Source: an uncultured Clostridia bacterium (GTDB lineage: Bacteria > Bacillota > Clostridia > Lachnospirales > Lachnospiraceae). Taken from it: a DNA stretch of 64,000 nt. The DNA is taken from NCBI GenBank assembly GCA_945992055.1, contig CAMFVG010000110.1, forward strand, positions 1-64,000. Direction: 5' to 3'. The notes under the pieces were generated by a model. The model was not told where the DNA came from. It did no database searches and worked only from the letters and a program-made list of their open reading frames with translations. This document shows, piece after piece, positions 20,011-30,918 of this stretch; the stretch's first letter is position 1, and every line of letters begins with the position of its first letter. Both the position numbers and the translations under genes were made by a program.

Positions 20011-20208
20011 TTATAAGTATGGTAATACTTTCTTCATGTTCTTAACATTTGTAGCATCTGTAATAGTTGCTTGTCTAAGATTTCTTTTTCTCTTTGTAGA
20101 TTTCTTAGTTAAGATATGGCTCTTGTAAGCTTTGTTTCTTTTCAATTGACCTGTAGCTGTTTTTTTGAAGCGCTTTGCAGCAGCTCTATTTGTTTTTAAT
20201 TTTGGCAT
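20011..20208 (-). CDS. rpmI: 50S ribosomal protein L35
   Basis: [37 protein letters not shown]. Confidence 0.98.
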   Translation of the reverse strand: MPKLKTNRAAAKRFKKTATGQLKRNKAYKSHILTKKSTKRKRNLRQATITDATNVKNMKKVLPYL

Positions 20209-20242
20209 GATATGTTCCTCCTTAATCTTCTTTTCCTGTTTT

Positions 20243-20737
20243 TTAACGTTTTTCCGTTAAAACCATGCTAATGCTTCTGCCTTCGAGTTTCGCAGGCTTT
20301 TCTACACTTGCGACCTCTTTCAACATATCTGCGAAATCATCCAAGATATGCTTGCTCGTCTGCATGTGTGCCATTTCTCTTCCTCGAAAACGTAAAGTAA
20401 CTTTTACTTTATCACCTTTTTGAATGAACTTTTTCGCACTGTTTACTTTTGTGTTCAAATCGTTCTTATCAATATTCGGTGAAAGACGCACTTCCTTCAC
20501 GTCAACAGTTTTTTGTTTCTTTCTTGCTTCTTTTTCTTTTCTTGCCTGTTCATACCTGAATTTACCGTAATCGATAATCTTACAAACAGGTGGTTTTGCT
20601 GTTGGAGCAATCTTGACTAAATCCAAATCAGCCTCCTGTGCCAATTTCATAGCCTCCTTGGCTGACATGATTCCTAATTGTTCGCCATCTTCTCCGATGA
20701 CACGAACCTCTTTGTCTCTGATTTGCTCATTAATCAT
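20243..20737 (-). CDS. infC: Translation initiation factor IF-3
   Basis: [32 protein letters not shown]...; upstream of rpmI-rplT. Confidence 0.96.
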   Translation of the reverse strand: MINEQIRDKEVRVIGEDGEQLGIMSAKEAMKLAQEADLDLVKIAPTAKPPVCKIIDYGKFRYEQARKEKEARKKQKTVDVKEVRLSPNIDKNDLNTKVNSAKKFIQKGDKVKVTLRFRGREMAHMQTSKHILDDFADMLKEVASVEKPAKLEGRSISMVLTEKR

Positions 20738-20744
20738 TAATTCG

Positions 20745-20958
20745 CTAATGGTAGTGCACCTCCATAAAAATAATACTTACTTTACTCGTTCCTCGCATTT
20801 GCGCAAAAAAAATGAATAGCCATAAACCATCCACTCCATATCTGCACACCCAAACACATAAAATGCCTTAAGTTATGCTTCAATATCAACCGCCAGTCAC
20901 GCAATTGTGCTGGGGTGAGAGTGGAACTCTACTTTCTTTTCCGCTTCACGCAAGGAAT
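20745..20958 (-). promoter_or_regulatory. Long structured infC-rpmI-rplT leader (L20-leader-like autoregulatory element)
   Basis: About 210 nt between the TTGACA-N17-TAGAGT promoter and infC, with several inverted repeats; position matches known Firmicute infC-operon leaders. Confidence 0.55.
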
Positions 20959-20987
20959 ACTCTATCATAGACTTTATCAACTGTCAA
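20959..20987 (-). promoter_or_regulatory. Promoter of the infC operon
   Basis: Minus strand TTGACA-N17-TAGAGT. Confidence 0.7.
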
Positions 20988-21113
20988 GTGTTTTTTATCC
21001 TCTTTTTCATAACATTTTTCTTGCCTTTAAATTCCTTATATGGCATAATATTATGCAGTGTCGTTTTACTACAACAACTTATTAAAAAGCATATACAAGG
21101 AGGAATTGTACAA

Positions 21114-22478
21114 ATGAATCAACGTAGTAATTTTACGAGTAAGATCGGTTTCGTTCTTGCCGCTGCCGGTTCAGCTGTCGGTCTTGGAAATCTGTGGCGT
21201 TTCCCTTACCTTGCAGCACAATATGGTGGTGGAACCTTTTTATTAGTATATTTGATTTTGGCTGTTACTTTTGGTTTTGCATTAATGGTGGCCGAAATTG
21301 CAATTGGAAGAAAAACTGGGTTAAGTGCAATTGGTGCATACAAAGCATTGGATAAACGCTTTGGGTTTGTAGGGATTTTAACCGCTCTCGTACCGGCAAT
21401 TATCCTCCCATACTATAGTGTTATTGGCGGATGGGTAATGAAATACTTTTTCACCTTTTTAACCGTAGATATTAAAGTCGTAGCTGATGATGCTTTCTTT
21501 GGCAATTTCATTGGTGGGAGTCCACTTGAACCTCTTGGTTGGTTTTTCTTATTTATAGCGCTGACTTCTATTATCGTACTTTTAGGTGTTGAAAAGGGAA
21601 TTGAAAAAGTAAGCAAATTTATGATGCCTTTTTTAGCAATTCTCACTGTCGGAATTGCAATTTTCGTCATAACAAGACCTGGCGCATTAGATGGGGTTGT
21701 ATACTATATAAAACCAAACTTCAAAGATTTCTCGTTTACTACAATTCTCGCAGCTATGGGGCAACTTTTCTATTCCATGTCCCTGGCTATGGGCATTATG
21801 ATTACATATGGTTCTTACATGAAGAAGGATAACAACTTAGAAAGCTCTGTCCGTCAAATTGAAATCTTTGACACAGCAATTGCTTTCCTTGCAGGTCTTA
21901 TGATTGTGCCTGCTGCTTATATGTTCTTTGATGGTTCAACAGAAGGTTTGAAGAAGGGACCTACTTTGATGTTTGTCATTCTCCCAAAAGTATTTGGTGA
22001 GATGGGATCTACTGTGGGAACTATTATTGGTGTTGCATTCTTCCTTTTAGTATTCTTTGCAGCCATAACATCTTCTATTTCATTAATGGAAACCGTCGTT
22101 TCTATTGTCATGGACAAGACAAAACTCGGAAGAAAAGCTGCTTGTGCCGCTGTAACTGTATTCTCGTTGCTAATGGGAATTCCTTCCTCTCTAGGATTTA
22201 ACGTATGGTCACACATTGCTCCATTGGGACAGGATTTATTAACTTTCTTTGACTTTATTAGCAATAGTGTTATAATGCCGATTGTTGCATTCTTTACTTG
22301 TGTATTAGTTGGTTTCATCATAAAACCAAAGACAATTGTTGACGAAGTTAAAGAAACCGATGGCAAATTCAAAAGCGAGAAATTATTTGTTATAATGATC
22401 AAATGGATTGCCCCTATCTTCATTCTTGGAATTCTCGGATTTTCCGTTGCTGAAGGAATGGGTTGGATTAACGTTTAG
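21114..22478 (+). CDS. Sodium-dependent transporter (SNF/neurotransmitter:Na+ symporter family)
   Basis: FTSKIGFVLAAAGSAVGLGNLWRFPYLAAQYGGGTFLLVYL; start at ATG behind AAGGAGG. Confidence 0.94.
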   Translation: MNQRSNFTSKIGFVLAAAGSAVGLGNLWRFPYLAAQYGGGTFLLVYLILAVTFGFALMVAEIAIGRKTGLSAIGAYKALDKRFGFVGILTALVPAIILPYYSVIGGWVMKYFFTFLTVDIKVVADDAFFGNFIGGSPLEPLGWFFLFIALTSIIVLLGVEKGIEKVSKFMMPFLAILTVGIAIFVITRPGALDGVVYYIKPNFKDFSFTTILAAMGQLFYSMSLAMGIMITYGSYMKKDNNLESSVRQIEIFDTAIAFLAGLMIVPAAYMFFDGSTEGLKKGPTLMFVILPKVFGEMGSTVGTIIGVAFFLLVFFAAITSSISLMETVVSIVMDKTKLGRKAACAAVTVFSLLMGIPSSLGFNVWSHIAPLGQDLLTFFDFISNSVIMPIVAFFTCVLVGFIIKPKTIVDEVKETDGKFKSEKLFVIMIKWIAPIFILGILGFSVAEGMGWINV

Positions 22479-22488
22479 ACAAAATTTT

Positions 22489-22524
22489 AGAGCATATCGC
22501 AAAGCGCGATATGCTCTTTCTTAT
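22489..22524. terminator. Bidirectional terminator
   Basis: AGAGCATATCGC-aaa-GCGCGATATGCTCTTTCTT. Confidence 0.7.
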
Positions 22525-23387
22525 TAGTTTCTTTCTCCCATATAGAAAATGGATACAACGCCCGGTCCTGTATGACTTCCAATTACAGCGCCAATTCCGT
22601 TAATAATAATATTTTCGATACCAAACCTCTCGCGAATCTCTTTCGCCAAAAACTCCGCATCCTCTTCAGCATCTCCGTGTACAATCATCACAACGTTATT
22701 TTCAAATCCTTCAGACTTCTTTTCCATACGGTCTATCAAGGAAAGCATTGCTCTTTTTCTACCACGTTCTTTTCCGATTACAATTAATTTCCCCTCATCA
22801 TTTACATGAATGATCGGTTTGATTTTAATAATCGTTCCAACTACCGCAGATGCCTTTGATACGCGTCCACCACGGTGTAAATGATACAAATCATCAATGG
22901 TGACATCATGACAAACATGCAATTTATTATCTTCTATCCACTGTGCGATTTCTTCCATAGTTTTCCCTTGTTCTTTCAGTTCTACTGCTTTATATAGCAA
23001 TAGCCCTTCTCCCATAGAGGCACACAAACTGTCAATAACAATAATCTTTCCATCCGGATATTCCTCTATGAGTTCCTCAGCTGCAATGCGAACACTATTA
23101 TAACTTCCACTTAAACCGGATGTAAATCCTATATAAAGAATGTCCTTTCCTTCTTTTACAATCGGTTCAAGTGCTTCTTTAGCTTGTTCCGGATTTATTT
23201 GAGAAGTGGTCGGCATAGAGCCTTCTCTGATTTTATCAAAAAATTCTCTTCCTGACAGGCCGTTCATATCTTCATATGTAACTCCGTCCATAATATAGGA
23301 CAGAGACACAACCACTACTCCTTTTTCTTCGTAATAGGTTTTTGGCAAATCTGTTGTACTATCTGTAACAATCACAAATTCTTTCAT
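22524..23387 (-). CDS. DegV family fatty-acid-binding protein
   Basis: VTDSTTDLPKTYYEEKGVVVVSL; TSQINPEQ; FTSGLSGSYNSVRIA. Confidence 0.93.
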   Translation of the reverse strand: MKEFVIVTDSTTDLPKTYYEEKGVVVVSLSYIMDGVTYEDMNGLSGREFFDKIREGSMPTTSQINPEQAKEALEPIVKEGKDILYIGFTSGLSGSYNSVRIAAEELIEEYPDGKIIVIDSLCASMGEGLLLYKAVELKEQGKTMEEIAQWIEDNKLHVCHDVTIDDLYHLHRGGRVSKASAVVGTIIKIKPIIHVNDEGKLIVIGKERGRKRAMLSLIDRMEKKSEGFENNVVMIVHGDAEEDAEFLAKEIRERFGIENIIINGIGAVIGSHTGPGVVSIFYMGERN

Positions 23388-23474
23388 CTATACTTACCTC
23401 CATTAGTTTCAAAATATAAGGATGTGTAGATTATAACATTAATTTGTGAAAATTTGTTGACTAAATTTATCTTT

Positions 23475-24839
23475 TTAATTTAATTTGACATTTAAGTAAT
23501 TTCTTCCCGACAAAGTTTTATTAAATACAAGTGATGAAATCACAATAAGAGTTCCTATCAAAAAGCCAATCCAATTGAAGCAAGCTGTCAAAACAAGCAA
23601 TAATAACCGCATAAATTTCAACGCATATCCCAGTTCAAAATTAGGTTGTGTATAATTAGAAACCGCCACAAAACTCATATATAGCATCACTTCACTGTTA
23701 AACCAACCTGATTTTACAGCAAATTCTCCCATAACTATACCTGCAATTACGCTTAACGGCGTACTAAGCATACTCGGAGTGTTCATAGCCGCCAAACGCA
23801 AACCATCTATTGACAATTCTAAAATCAGCAATTGAAAAATGAGCGGAATATTCACAGTATCTTTTAGTGCCACAAATTGAAACACTTTCGGTAACCATTC
23901 TTCATTTTGCATAAAAAGCAAAAATACCGGTGTAAAAAATACCGTTGCGAATGTAATCAGAGCCCTTGTTATTTTTAAATACACGTTAGTCAATGTAGGA
24001 AAATAATAGTCATTGGCTTCCTCGATTACATCCAATATAGAGGTCGGAAGAATCATTGCCGATGGAGAATTGTCCACTAGCAGAACCACTTTTCCTTCCA
24101 TAAGGCAGGCTGCTGCTGTATCAGGTCGTTCCGTGAACTTAAATTTCGGAAACGGATTAAACCACTTTCTTTTAAACAACGCATCCGCAAGACTTTGCTG
24201 ATTCATACGAAGCGACTCCAAATCCAGAGAATGGATCCTCTCTTCTAAATTTTCTAAAAGTCCTGTATCTACTTTATCAGACATATAGCAAAGTGCCACA
24301 TCTGTTCTGGAAACCCTCCCCACCTCAAACATTTTCATGATAAGATGTGGGTCTCGAATGCGTCGTCGCATCAATGCTGTATTAAATACAATCGTCTCTA
24401 CAAATCCATCTCTGGAACCTCTAAGTGATTTATCTTTATCCGGTTCCTCCACACCTCTCGCAGGATACGTTCTGCAATCAATGGCAAGGCACGCTTCGTA
24501 ACCATCAATAAACAAGCAAGTAACTCCTGATAAAATATTCTTCACTATTAAATCAAAATCAGCAATTACATCCACTTCTACATACGGCAATGCCATTTTT
24601 GAAAATCCCGTTGCCGTACTTGGCATATCATCCTTCTTTAACATAAAAAAACCAGACATGATTTTTTGCATAGTTTCGTCTTTCGTAAAACCATCTATAA
24701 AATAAAAAGTACTTTTCTTTTCTCCAATAATAATATCTCGCTGTATAATATCAAAACTTTCTTTCACTGGTAAAAGGTGATTCATATAAGTAACATTTTC
24801 TTCTAACGTATGAAATATCGTTTTCTTTCCTTCCGACAT
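23475..24839 (-). CDS. Spore germination protein of the GerA/SpoVAF family
   Basis: DYYFPTLTNVYLKITRALITFATVFFTPVFLLFMQN, GLRLAAMNTPSMLSTPLSVIAGIVMGEFAVKSGWF; start MSEGKK behind GGAGG. Confidence 0.88.
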   Translation of the reverse strand: MSEGKKTIFHTLEENVTYMNHLLPVKESFDIIQRDIIIGEKKSTFYFIDGFTKDETMQKIMSGFFMLKKDDMPSTATGFSKMALPYVEVDVIADFDLIVKNILSGVTCLFIDGYEACLAIDCRTYPARGVEEPDKDKSLRGSRDGFVETIVFNTALMRRRIRDPHLIMKMFEVGRVSRTDVALCYMSDKVDTGLLENLEERIHSLDLESLRMNQQSLADALFKRKWFNPFPKFKFTERPDTAAACLMEGKVVLLVDNSPSAMILPTSILDVIEEANDYYFPTLTNVYLKITRALITFATVFFTPVFLLFMQNEEWLPKVFQFVALKDTVNIPLIFQLLILELSIDGLRLAAMNTPSMLSTPLSVIAGIVMGEFAVKSGWFNSEVMLYMSFVAVSNYTQPNFELGYALKFMRLLLLVLTACFNWIGFLIGTLIVISSLVFNKTLSGRNYLNVKLN

Positions 24840-24955
24840 AAAAAAACCTCCGCGCTGCCATACTTTGTAGTAAGTATTTCCAGCTACGAAGGTTTTATGC
24901 ATGTGTTACATACATCCTGCTCCGCACGATAGTCTGTCAAAACAGACTCTTATAA

Positions 24956-25390
24956 TTACTTCCCAGTTGATCCAAAGCCCCCCGCACCGCGAACCGTATC
25001 ATTCAGTTCGTCTACTGCGTGAAACTCTACACTTAAGAATGGAACCACAACAAGTTGTGCTACTTTTTGTCCCGGTGTAATCCGACGAATCTCTGTACTG
25101 TCATTGTGCAGTGCCACTTTAACTTCTCCTCTGTAATCCGCATCTACTACTCCAACACAATTGGCCGGACGAAGAGATTCCTTTGCAGCCAACCCACTTC
25201 TCGCAAAAATCCCTCCAAAATACCCCTCCGGAATTTCCATTGCGAGACCTGTAGGAATCATTGCTGTTTCATGTGGATGAATCTCCAAAATATCCTTAAT
25301 ATCGGCAAACAAATCATAGCCTGCTGCATAAGCACTTCCTTGTTCAGGAAGCATGGCTGTGTCTGTCAATTTCTTTAGATTAATCTTCAT
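24956..25390 (-). CDS. dut: dUTP diphosphatase
   Basis: AAGYDLFADI, FARSGLAAKESL, NCVGVVDADYRGEVKV, RGAGGFGSTGK. Confidence 0.95.
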   Translation of the reverse strand: MKINLKKLTDTAMLPEQGSAYAAGYDLFADIKDILEIHPHETAMIPTGLAMEIPEGYFGGIFARSGLAAKESLRPANCVGVVDADYRGEVKVALHNDSTEIRRITPGQKVAQLVVVPFLSVEFHAVDELNDTVRGAGGFGSTGK

Positions 25391-25871
25391 GTAAAATTAC
25401 CTCTCCCTTTTCTAACGTTTTTTGAACATCAATCACACGTTGATTAGAACTTCCAACCCAGTGCAAATTTACATCTTTTTTCTCTACCTCAAACTCTCCA
25501 TCAATCAAAACATCCAGATATGGAACAACTTTCATATTTTTTACATCTTCCCACAGACCCCCGGTGTATAACCAGATAGATTTTTTTGGATATTTCTCAC
25601 GGATTTCTTTTGCAAGTTCAGCTACGTCATAAGCATTGTTGATATGTAACGGATCTCCACCACTAAATGTGATTCCATGAATATAATCTTTCTCTAATTC
25701 AGCAAAGATTTCCTGTTTTGCCGATTCGTCAAATTCCAATCCTCCATTCGGATCCCAAGTGATGGGATTATGGCAGTCTTTGCAACAATGGGTACAGCCT
25801 GACACCCATAGTACTACGCGCAGGCCATCCCCGTTTAACATATCATCTTTTGTTATATTGTGATATCTCAT
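25380..25871 (-). CDS. nrdG: Anaerobic ribonucleotide reductase-activating protein
   Basis: LWVSGCTHCCKDCHNP radical SAM motif; SGGDPLH; adjacent to nrdD. Confidence 0.94.
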   Translation of the reverse strand: MRYHNITKDDMLNGDGLRVVLWVSGCTHCCKDCHNPITWDPNGGLEFDESAKQEIFAELEKDYIHGITFSGGDPLHINNAYDVAELAKEIREKYPKKSIWLYTGGLWEDVKNMKVVPYLDVLIDGEFEVEKKDVNLHWVGSSNQRVIDVQKTLEKGEVILHED

Positions 25872-27991
25872 TACATACTTTTCCTTTCTGCAATTTCCGC
25901 CATTTTGGCATCATTGAGCCTCGTATCTCCTTTTACACGAGAATATGATAAATATCCATTCATACGGTCGATTTTTGTAAGATTTTTACTTCCACATTTT
26001 GGGCAAACATCCATGGATAATTCTTCATGACCACAATCATCACAGTATGCAAGAGACAAATTCACGCCTTCATAGAATCCAAGGTCCATAGCTCGACGTA
26101 CAAGCGCTTTGATTGCCTCTTTGTTATAATTGATCGGATATTTTACATATTGAATCTTTCCACCGTTAGAAAGTTCCCAGAAACGTCCTTCCAGATCCTG
26201 TTTTTGAATCGGGGTAATATCTTCTGATACGTGACAATGGAAACTATTACTTACATATTCTCGGTCGGATACATTCTCTATAATTCCATATTTTTTACGG
26301 AACTGCTTTACTTGTACCCCACAGAGATTCTCTGCAGGTGTTCCGTAAATTGCATATAAATGGCCATCTTCTTCTTTAAATTGATTTACCTTTTTATTGA
26401 TATATTCTAACACCTCAAGGGCGAACTGGCCATCTTCTACCAATGATTTCTTATTGTGTAACTGTTGTAATTCATTAAATGCTGTAATTCCAAAAGAAGC
26501 TGTCGCTGCTTTCAAAAGCGGTTTGATCTTATCATACAATCCAAGATTTCCGCCATAGAATCCACCTTCGCAATACGCGAGCGGATTGGTTGAAGCTTTC
26601 AATTCACCGAGATAATCATACGTACGAATATGAAGTTGTCGGATGAGTTCCAAATAGTAATCTAATACTTCATAAAAATCTTTTCCTTCTTGCTTCGCTT
26701 TTGCGTAAATCATTGGAAGATGGAGACTTACTGCACCAATATTAAATCTTCCAACAAATACCGGCACATCATTTTCATCCGCCGGATTCATGCCACCTCT
26801 CTCATACCAAGGTGATAAAAATGCTCTACATCCCATCGGACTAATTATTTTACCGTACTGTTTGTACATACTCGCAACGTATCCCTTGCCTGTCAGACTC
26901 AACCAGTCTGGATACATTGTCTTTCTGGAACATTCAATACCGGCCTCAAATACGTCCTCCAATTCCTTTCCCGGTCCATGAAGGTTTTCATCATACAGGA
27001 ACACAATCTTCGGGAAAAGAACCGGTTTCTTGTGACCTTTCTTTCCTTGTCCGTTCATACGAACCTTGAGCATTGAAATAGTCACCAATTTACCATATTT
27101 TGATGTATTCGTGCCCGCTGTTACTGTAATAAACGGATAATCACCTCGGCTGGAGGATACGGAATTAAACTTGTACTCCCATCCCTGGAATCCTTGCTCC
27201 ATCTCTTTCTCCAAATCGGCCCAGGCTACTTCCTCCGCTTTCTCTTGTGAAAGTCCCAGTTCTAAATATTTGTTCAAATGCTTTGTATATGACTTTTCTG
27301 CATACGGTTCTAAAATATCATCTACACTTGGAACCGTAAAACCACCATACTGTTGACTAGCAGCACTCAGCACGATGTCTCCGATTACATCAAATGCAAC
27401 ATCAAGGGTCTTCGGTTCATTGTACCAAAGATTTCCCATCTCAAAACCGCCACTCAATACATTTTTTACATCAAACAGGCAACAGTTCATGGTGTCCCTT
27501 CTTGCTGACATATCGTGAATGTAAATATAGCCTTCACGGATTGCTTGAATTTCCTCCACTGTAAGGAAAAACTTCTTATATAATTCCTTATTTAATTCAT
27601 TAAAAATCAAACTCCTCTTGGTGGAAACCAGTGCACTGTCCGTGTTACTGTTTTCCTTATCCCCAATATACATAATGGATTGGCTCTTTTTATACACCTC
27701 GTCCAACATCTGCACAAAATCCTGTTTGTAGTTGCGATAATCCTTGTAACTTTTTGCAACCGTTGGATTTACTTTTTCCAAGGCACCTTCAACCACATTA
27801 TGCATCTGCGCAATCTGAATCTCGGTGATATCCATCTTTTTGACTTCTTCTTCCACAAATTTGCAGATAAAGTCTAGTTCTTCTTCTGTAAACTTAATCA
27901 ATGCACGATATGCCGACTTATTAACAGCCGCCACAACCTTCTGCACATTAAATTCTTCCTTCGAACCGTCTTTTTTGACAACTCTTATCAC
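25871..27991 (-). CDS. nrdD: Anaerobic ribonucleoside-triphosphate reductase
   Basis: 706 aa; ATP-cone N-terminus, YCDDCGHEELSMDVCPKCGSKNL zinc site, glycyl-radical C-terminus. Confidence 0.95.
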   Translation of the reverse strand: MIRVVKKDGSKEEFNVQKVVAAVNKSAYRALIKFTEEELDFICKFVEEEVKKMDITEIQIAQMHNVVEGALEKVNPTVAKSYKDYRNYKQDFVQMLDEVYKKSQSIMYIGDKENSNTDSALVSTKRSLIFNELNKELYKKFFLTVEEIQAIREGYIYIHDMSARRDTMNCCLFDVKNVLSGGFEMGNLWYNEPKTLDVAFDVIGDIVLSAASQQYGGFTVPSVDDILEPYAEKSYTKHLNKYLELGLSQEKAEEVAWADLEKEMEQGFQGWEYKFNSVSSSRGDYPFITVTAGTNTSKYGKLVTISMLKVRMNGQGKKGHKKPVLFPKIVFLYDENLHGPGKELEDVFEAGIECSRKTMYPDWLSLTGKGYVASMYKQYGKIISPMGCRAFLSPWYERGGMNPADENDVPVFVGRFNIGAVSLHLPMIYAKAKQEGKDFYEVLDYYLELIRQLHIRTYDYLGELKASTNPLAYCEGGFYGGNLGLYDKIKPLLKAATASFGITAFNELQQLHNKKSLVEDGQFALEVLEYINKKVNQFKEEDGHLYAIYGTPAENLCGVQVKQFRKKYGIIENVSDREYVSNSFHCHVSEDITPIQKQDLEGRFWELSNGGKIQYVKYPINYNKEAIKALVRRAMDLGFYEGVNLSLAYCDDCGHEELSMDVCPKCGSKNLTKIDRMNGYLSYSRVKGDTRLNDAKMAEIAERKSM

Positions 27992-28152
27992 TCTGCTTCT
28001 CTCCTTTCATTTTTTCTATATTTTGTATTTCATTATCAACTCAAGCACTAGATAATGTGTTCTGCGCATTACTAATCTTATCATTCTCCATTCTATCAGT
28101 CAACAGAAATAATATACAAATTTCAGTAATTTTTCATCCCCTTTTTTTGTAC

Positions 28153-28201
28153 AAAAAATACACCTCTAAATGTTGGTTGCGTTCCAACATTTAGGGTGTA
28201 T
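28153..28201 (-). terminator. Terminator after metA
   Basis: ATACACCCTAAATGTTGGA-acgcaa-CCAACATTTAGAGGTGTATTTTTT on the minus strand. Confidence 0.85.
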
Positions 28202-28210
28202 CTCTGCCAT

Positions 28211-29128
28211 TTATTCATCATCTTCCAATATATATGGAGTTTCTTGATATACATAATAATTCGCCCAATTAGTATAGAGATTATTGGCATGGGAACGCCA
28301 TGTCAACAATGGCTTGTTTTGGCAATCATCATCCGGATAATAATTTTTAGGAATCGCAATCTCCAATCCTTTATTCTTGTCTCTCATGTATTCATTATGT
28401 AATGTTACACGATCATATTCCGGATGCCCCATAACAAAAATTTGTTTTCCATCCTCGGACATTGCCAAAAATACACCTGCCTCTTCTGATTCTGCCAAAA
28501 TCAACATATTTGGAATACTGCGAATTGCCTCTGTCGGAACCGTGGTGTGTCTGGAATGTGGTGCATAGAAAACATCATCAAACCCTCTTACCAATGGAGT
28601 TTTTCTGTTTTGTACTCGGTGTTCAAACACTCCGAACATTTTGGCATCCAGCGGCCTTTTGTCTACTCCATAATGATAAAACAATCCTGCCTGTGCGCCC
28701 CAACACAAATGCATCGTGGACGTAACATGAGTTTTTGTCCATTCCATGATTTCTTTCAGTTCTTCCCAATAATCCACTTCCTCGTACGGCATCTGCTCTA
28801 CCGGTGCACCTGTAATAATAAAACCATCAAATTTCTGTTTCTTTATATCCTTAAACGGCACATAAAACTTATTCAAATGACTGGTAGAGGTGTTTTTGGA
28901 TTGATGACTCGATACATTTACAAAAATCACATCTATCTGAAGTGGTGTGTTTGACAACATACGAAGAATTTGTAACTCTGTATCTTCCTTTAACGGCATT
29001 AGATTAAGAAGTCCAATCTTAATCGGTCTGATATCTTGTTGTGTTGCACGAGACTCATCCATAACGAATATATTCTCTTCTTCAAGAATACCTCGAACAG
29101 GTAAATCATTCTGTACACGAATCGGCAT
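28211..29128 (-). CDS. metA: Homoserine O-acyltransferase (MetA family; probably acetyl-CoA specific)
   Basis: [59 protein letters not shown] 9 nt upstream of ATG. Confidence 0.93.
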   Translation of the reverse strand: MPIRVQNDLPVRGILEEENIFVMDESRATQQDIRPIKIGLLNLMPLKEDTELQILRMLSNTPLQIDVIFVNVSSHQSKNTSTSHLNKFYVPFKDIKKQKFDGFIITGAPVEQMPYEEVDYWEELKEIMEWTKTHVTSTMHLCWGAQAGLFYHYGVDKRPLDAKMFGVFEHRVQNRKTPLVRGFDDVFYAPHSRHTTVPTEAIRSIPNMLILAESEEAGVFLAMSEDGKQIFVMGHPEYDRVTLHNEYMRDKNKGLEIAIPKNYYPDDDCQNKPLLTWRSHANNLYTNWANYYVYQETPYILEDDE

Positions 29129-30446
29129 CTTCTTTTTCCTCCACTTCTTTCTGCTCTTGAGAAACGAATACTCCGCTCTCATCCACATAGTTTTTTTCTG
29201 TATATTGTTCTGTTTCTATCGGCAAATTCTTTTGCTCCAATTTCTGTTGTATAAAAATCTTTGCAATATAATAAATCAAAGCAAATGTCGGTACCCCCAG
29301 AATCATTCCAACAAAACCGAATAGTCCTCCTGATATAAGGATTGAAAAAATCACCCAGAATGAAGATAATCCGGTAGAGTCTCCCAAAATTTTAGGTCCG
29401 ATTACATTACCGTCTAGTTGCTGCAACAAGAGTACAAACAGGATAAATCCCAACCCTTTCATCGGGTCAACTAACAGAATCAGAATCGCACTTGGAATGG
29501 CACCGATAAACGGTCCAAAAAACGGAATTACGTTTGTTACACCCACAATCACACTCACCAATAAAGCATATGGCATTCTAAAGATTGTAAGACCCACAAA
29601 ACATAATACACCGATAATCGCGGAGTCAATTAATTTTCCGATAATAAATCCACTGAAAATCTCATTTGCCTTTCTCGCAATATGTAAAATAAAATTTGCA
29701 CGTTTCGGTTTGCAAAACGCATATACAAGCTTTTTACCTTGATTTAAGAATTTTTCTTTGCTAAAGAGCAAATAAACGGAAACCATAATGCCCACCAGTA
29801 TATCTATTGCCAAATTAACCACACTGATGACACCGGCTGTTAAACTGGATACCAGATTTCCCGTCTGCACCAATAAGTCATTCTGTGCCCACTTCATCAA
29901 ATCCGTAGCTACCCAATTCTCAATTGCCTTATTGGCTTCAAGTATGACTGTCTTTAAAATATTATCAACTGTAGAGTTTCCTTCTAACATGGTATTAATC
30001 TTTTCACCCAAAACACGCAAATCTTTTGGAAGTGTAACTACCAAATCACGAATACTTTTGTATAACTCCGGAATAAGCATATTCAGCAAAGTAACAACCA
30101 ATGCCACTCCAAGAAGCAGTGCCACAAAAATCCCAATTGCCTTCGCTGTTTTTTTCGCAGAGTTCTCCTTCTTGAACACTTTTTGCAATCTCGGTTCTAA
30201 AAGGTTCTCCACTCGTCTTACCAACGGATTTAACAAAAAAGCAATGACAAATCCATAAATAATCGGCAACAGTACTTCTATTACTTTTCCTATTCCTTTT
30301 GTAATATCATCAAAGCGATACATGGCAAAGAAGAAAAGTACCCCTGCCACGATAACTAGGAATGCCGTCATCCCTCGCCCTAAATGTTCACGCAACTTCG
30401 ATGGTTCCCTTTTTATCAATTGTGGTTCTTTATCATGAAAACTCAT
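29106..30446 (-). CDS. AI-2E family (YtvI/PerM-like) transporter
   Basis: Multi-[67 protein letters not shown]. Confidence 0.9.
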   Translation of the reverse strand: MSFHDKEPQLIKREPSKLREHLGRGMTAFLVIVAGVLFFFAMYRFDDITKGIGKVIEVLLPIIYGFVIAFLLNPLVRRVENLLEPRLQKVFKKENSAKKTAKAIGIFVALLLGVALVVTLLNMLIPELYKSIRDLVVTLPKDLRVLGEKINTMLEGNSTVDNILKTVILEANKAIENWVATDLMKWAQNDLLVQTGNLVSSLTAGVISVVNLAIDILVGIMVSVYLLFSKEKFLNQGKKLVYAFCKPKRANFILHIARKANEIFSGFIIGKLIDSAIIGVLCFVGLTIFRMPYALLVSVIVGVTNVIPFFGPFIGAIPSAILILLVDPMKGLGFILFVLLLQQLDGNVIGPKILGDSTGLSSFWVIFSILISGGLFGFVGMILGVPTFALIYYIAKIFIQQKLEQKNLPIETEQYTEKNYVDESGVFVSQEQKEVEEKEDADSCTE

Positions 30447-30510
30447 ACCTATAATTCCTTTCAAACATATGGTTCATTATACATTGTAAAGGAAACTACC
30501 GTCAACTAAA

Positions 30511-30538
30511 AAACGGTATAGTTTTCACTATACCGTTC
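30511..30538 (-). terminator. Terminator after the DUF1540 gene
   Basis: AACGGTATAGT-gaaa-ACTATACCGTTTTTT on the minus strand. Confidence 0.8.
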
Positions 30539-30542
30539 ATTC

Positions 30543-30863
30543 CTATGATTCTTTTTTAAATGTTGCACATTCTGTCTCTTCTGTTCGGCTGGCATCAGAA
30601 CCCATCACACTGATTTTTCCCGCATAACATTTACGGGAATCGTTGTATTTGCATTCTACTGCCTGACATACAATATCACTGGTCGGAGAAGCATCCTTTG
30701 CACTACTATTGCTATACGATTCTCCTTTTCTCTCAACAAAACTTCCGCAACTTGTCTGTTCAGAAACTTGTGCTGAACTTCCGATTACTTCGATGGAATC
30801 TAACTCACAATAATTTTGTTTGTTGTGAACACAAGTAACAACTCCACATTTTAATTCTGGCAT
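30543..30863 (-). CDS. DUF1540 protein with two tandem Cys domains
   Basis: CGVVTCVHNKQNYCELDSIEVIG...SCGSF and CQAVECKYNDSRKCYAGKISVMG...ECATF. Confidence 0.85.
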   Translation of the reverse strand: MPELKCGVVTCVHNKQNYCELDSIEVIGSSAQVSEQTSCGSFVERKGESYSNSSAKDASPTSDIVCQAVECKYNDSRKCYAGKISVMGSDASRTEETECATFKKES

Positions 30864-30918
30864 GACCATACCTCCTTTATTTGTTTTCACATGGTTAGTA
30901 TGCCCATTTGCTCACTTA

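Noticed and set aside
24931-24948. Small hairpin AGTCTGTTTTGACAGACT after dut
   Set aside because: Short 7-bp stem, T-run inside the loop only; too weak to call alone, mentioned here as context for the SpoVAF-like leader.
29497-30258. Plus-strand ORFs opposite the AI-2E transporter
   Set aside because: Antisense to a hydrophobic gene; no independent support.
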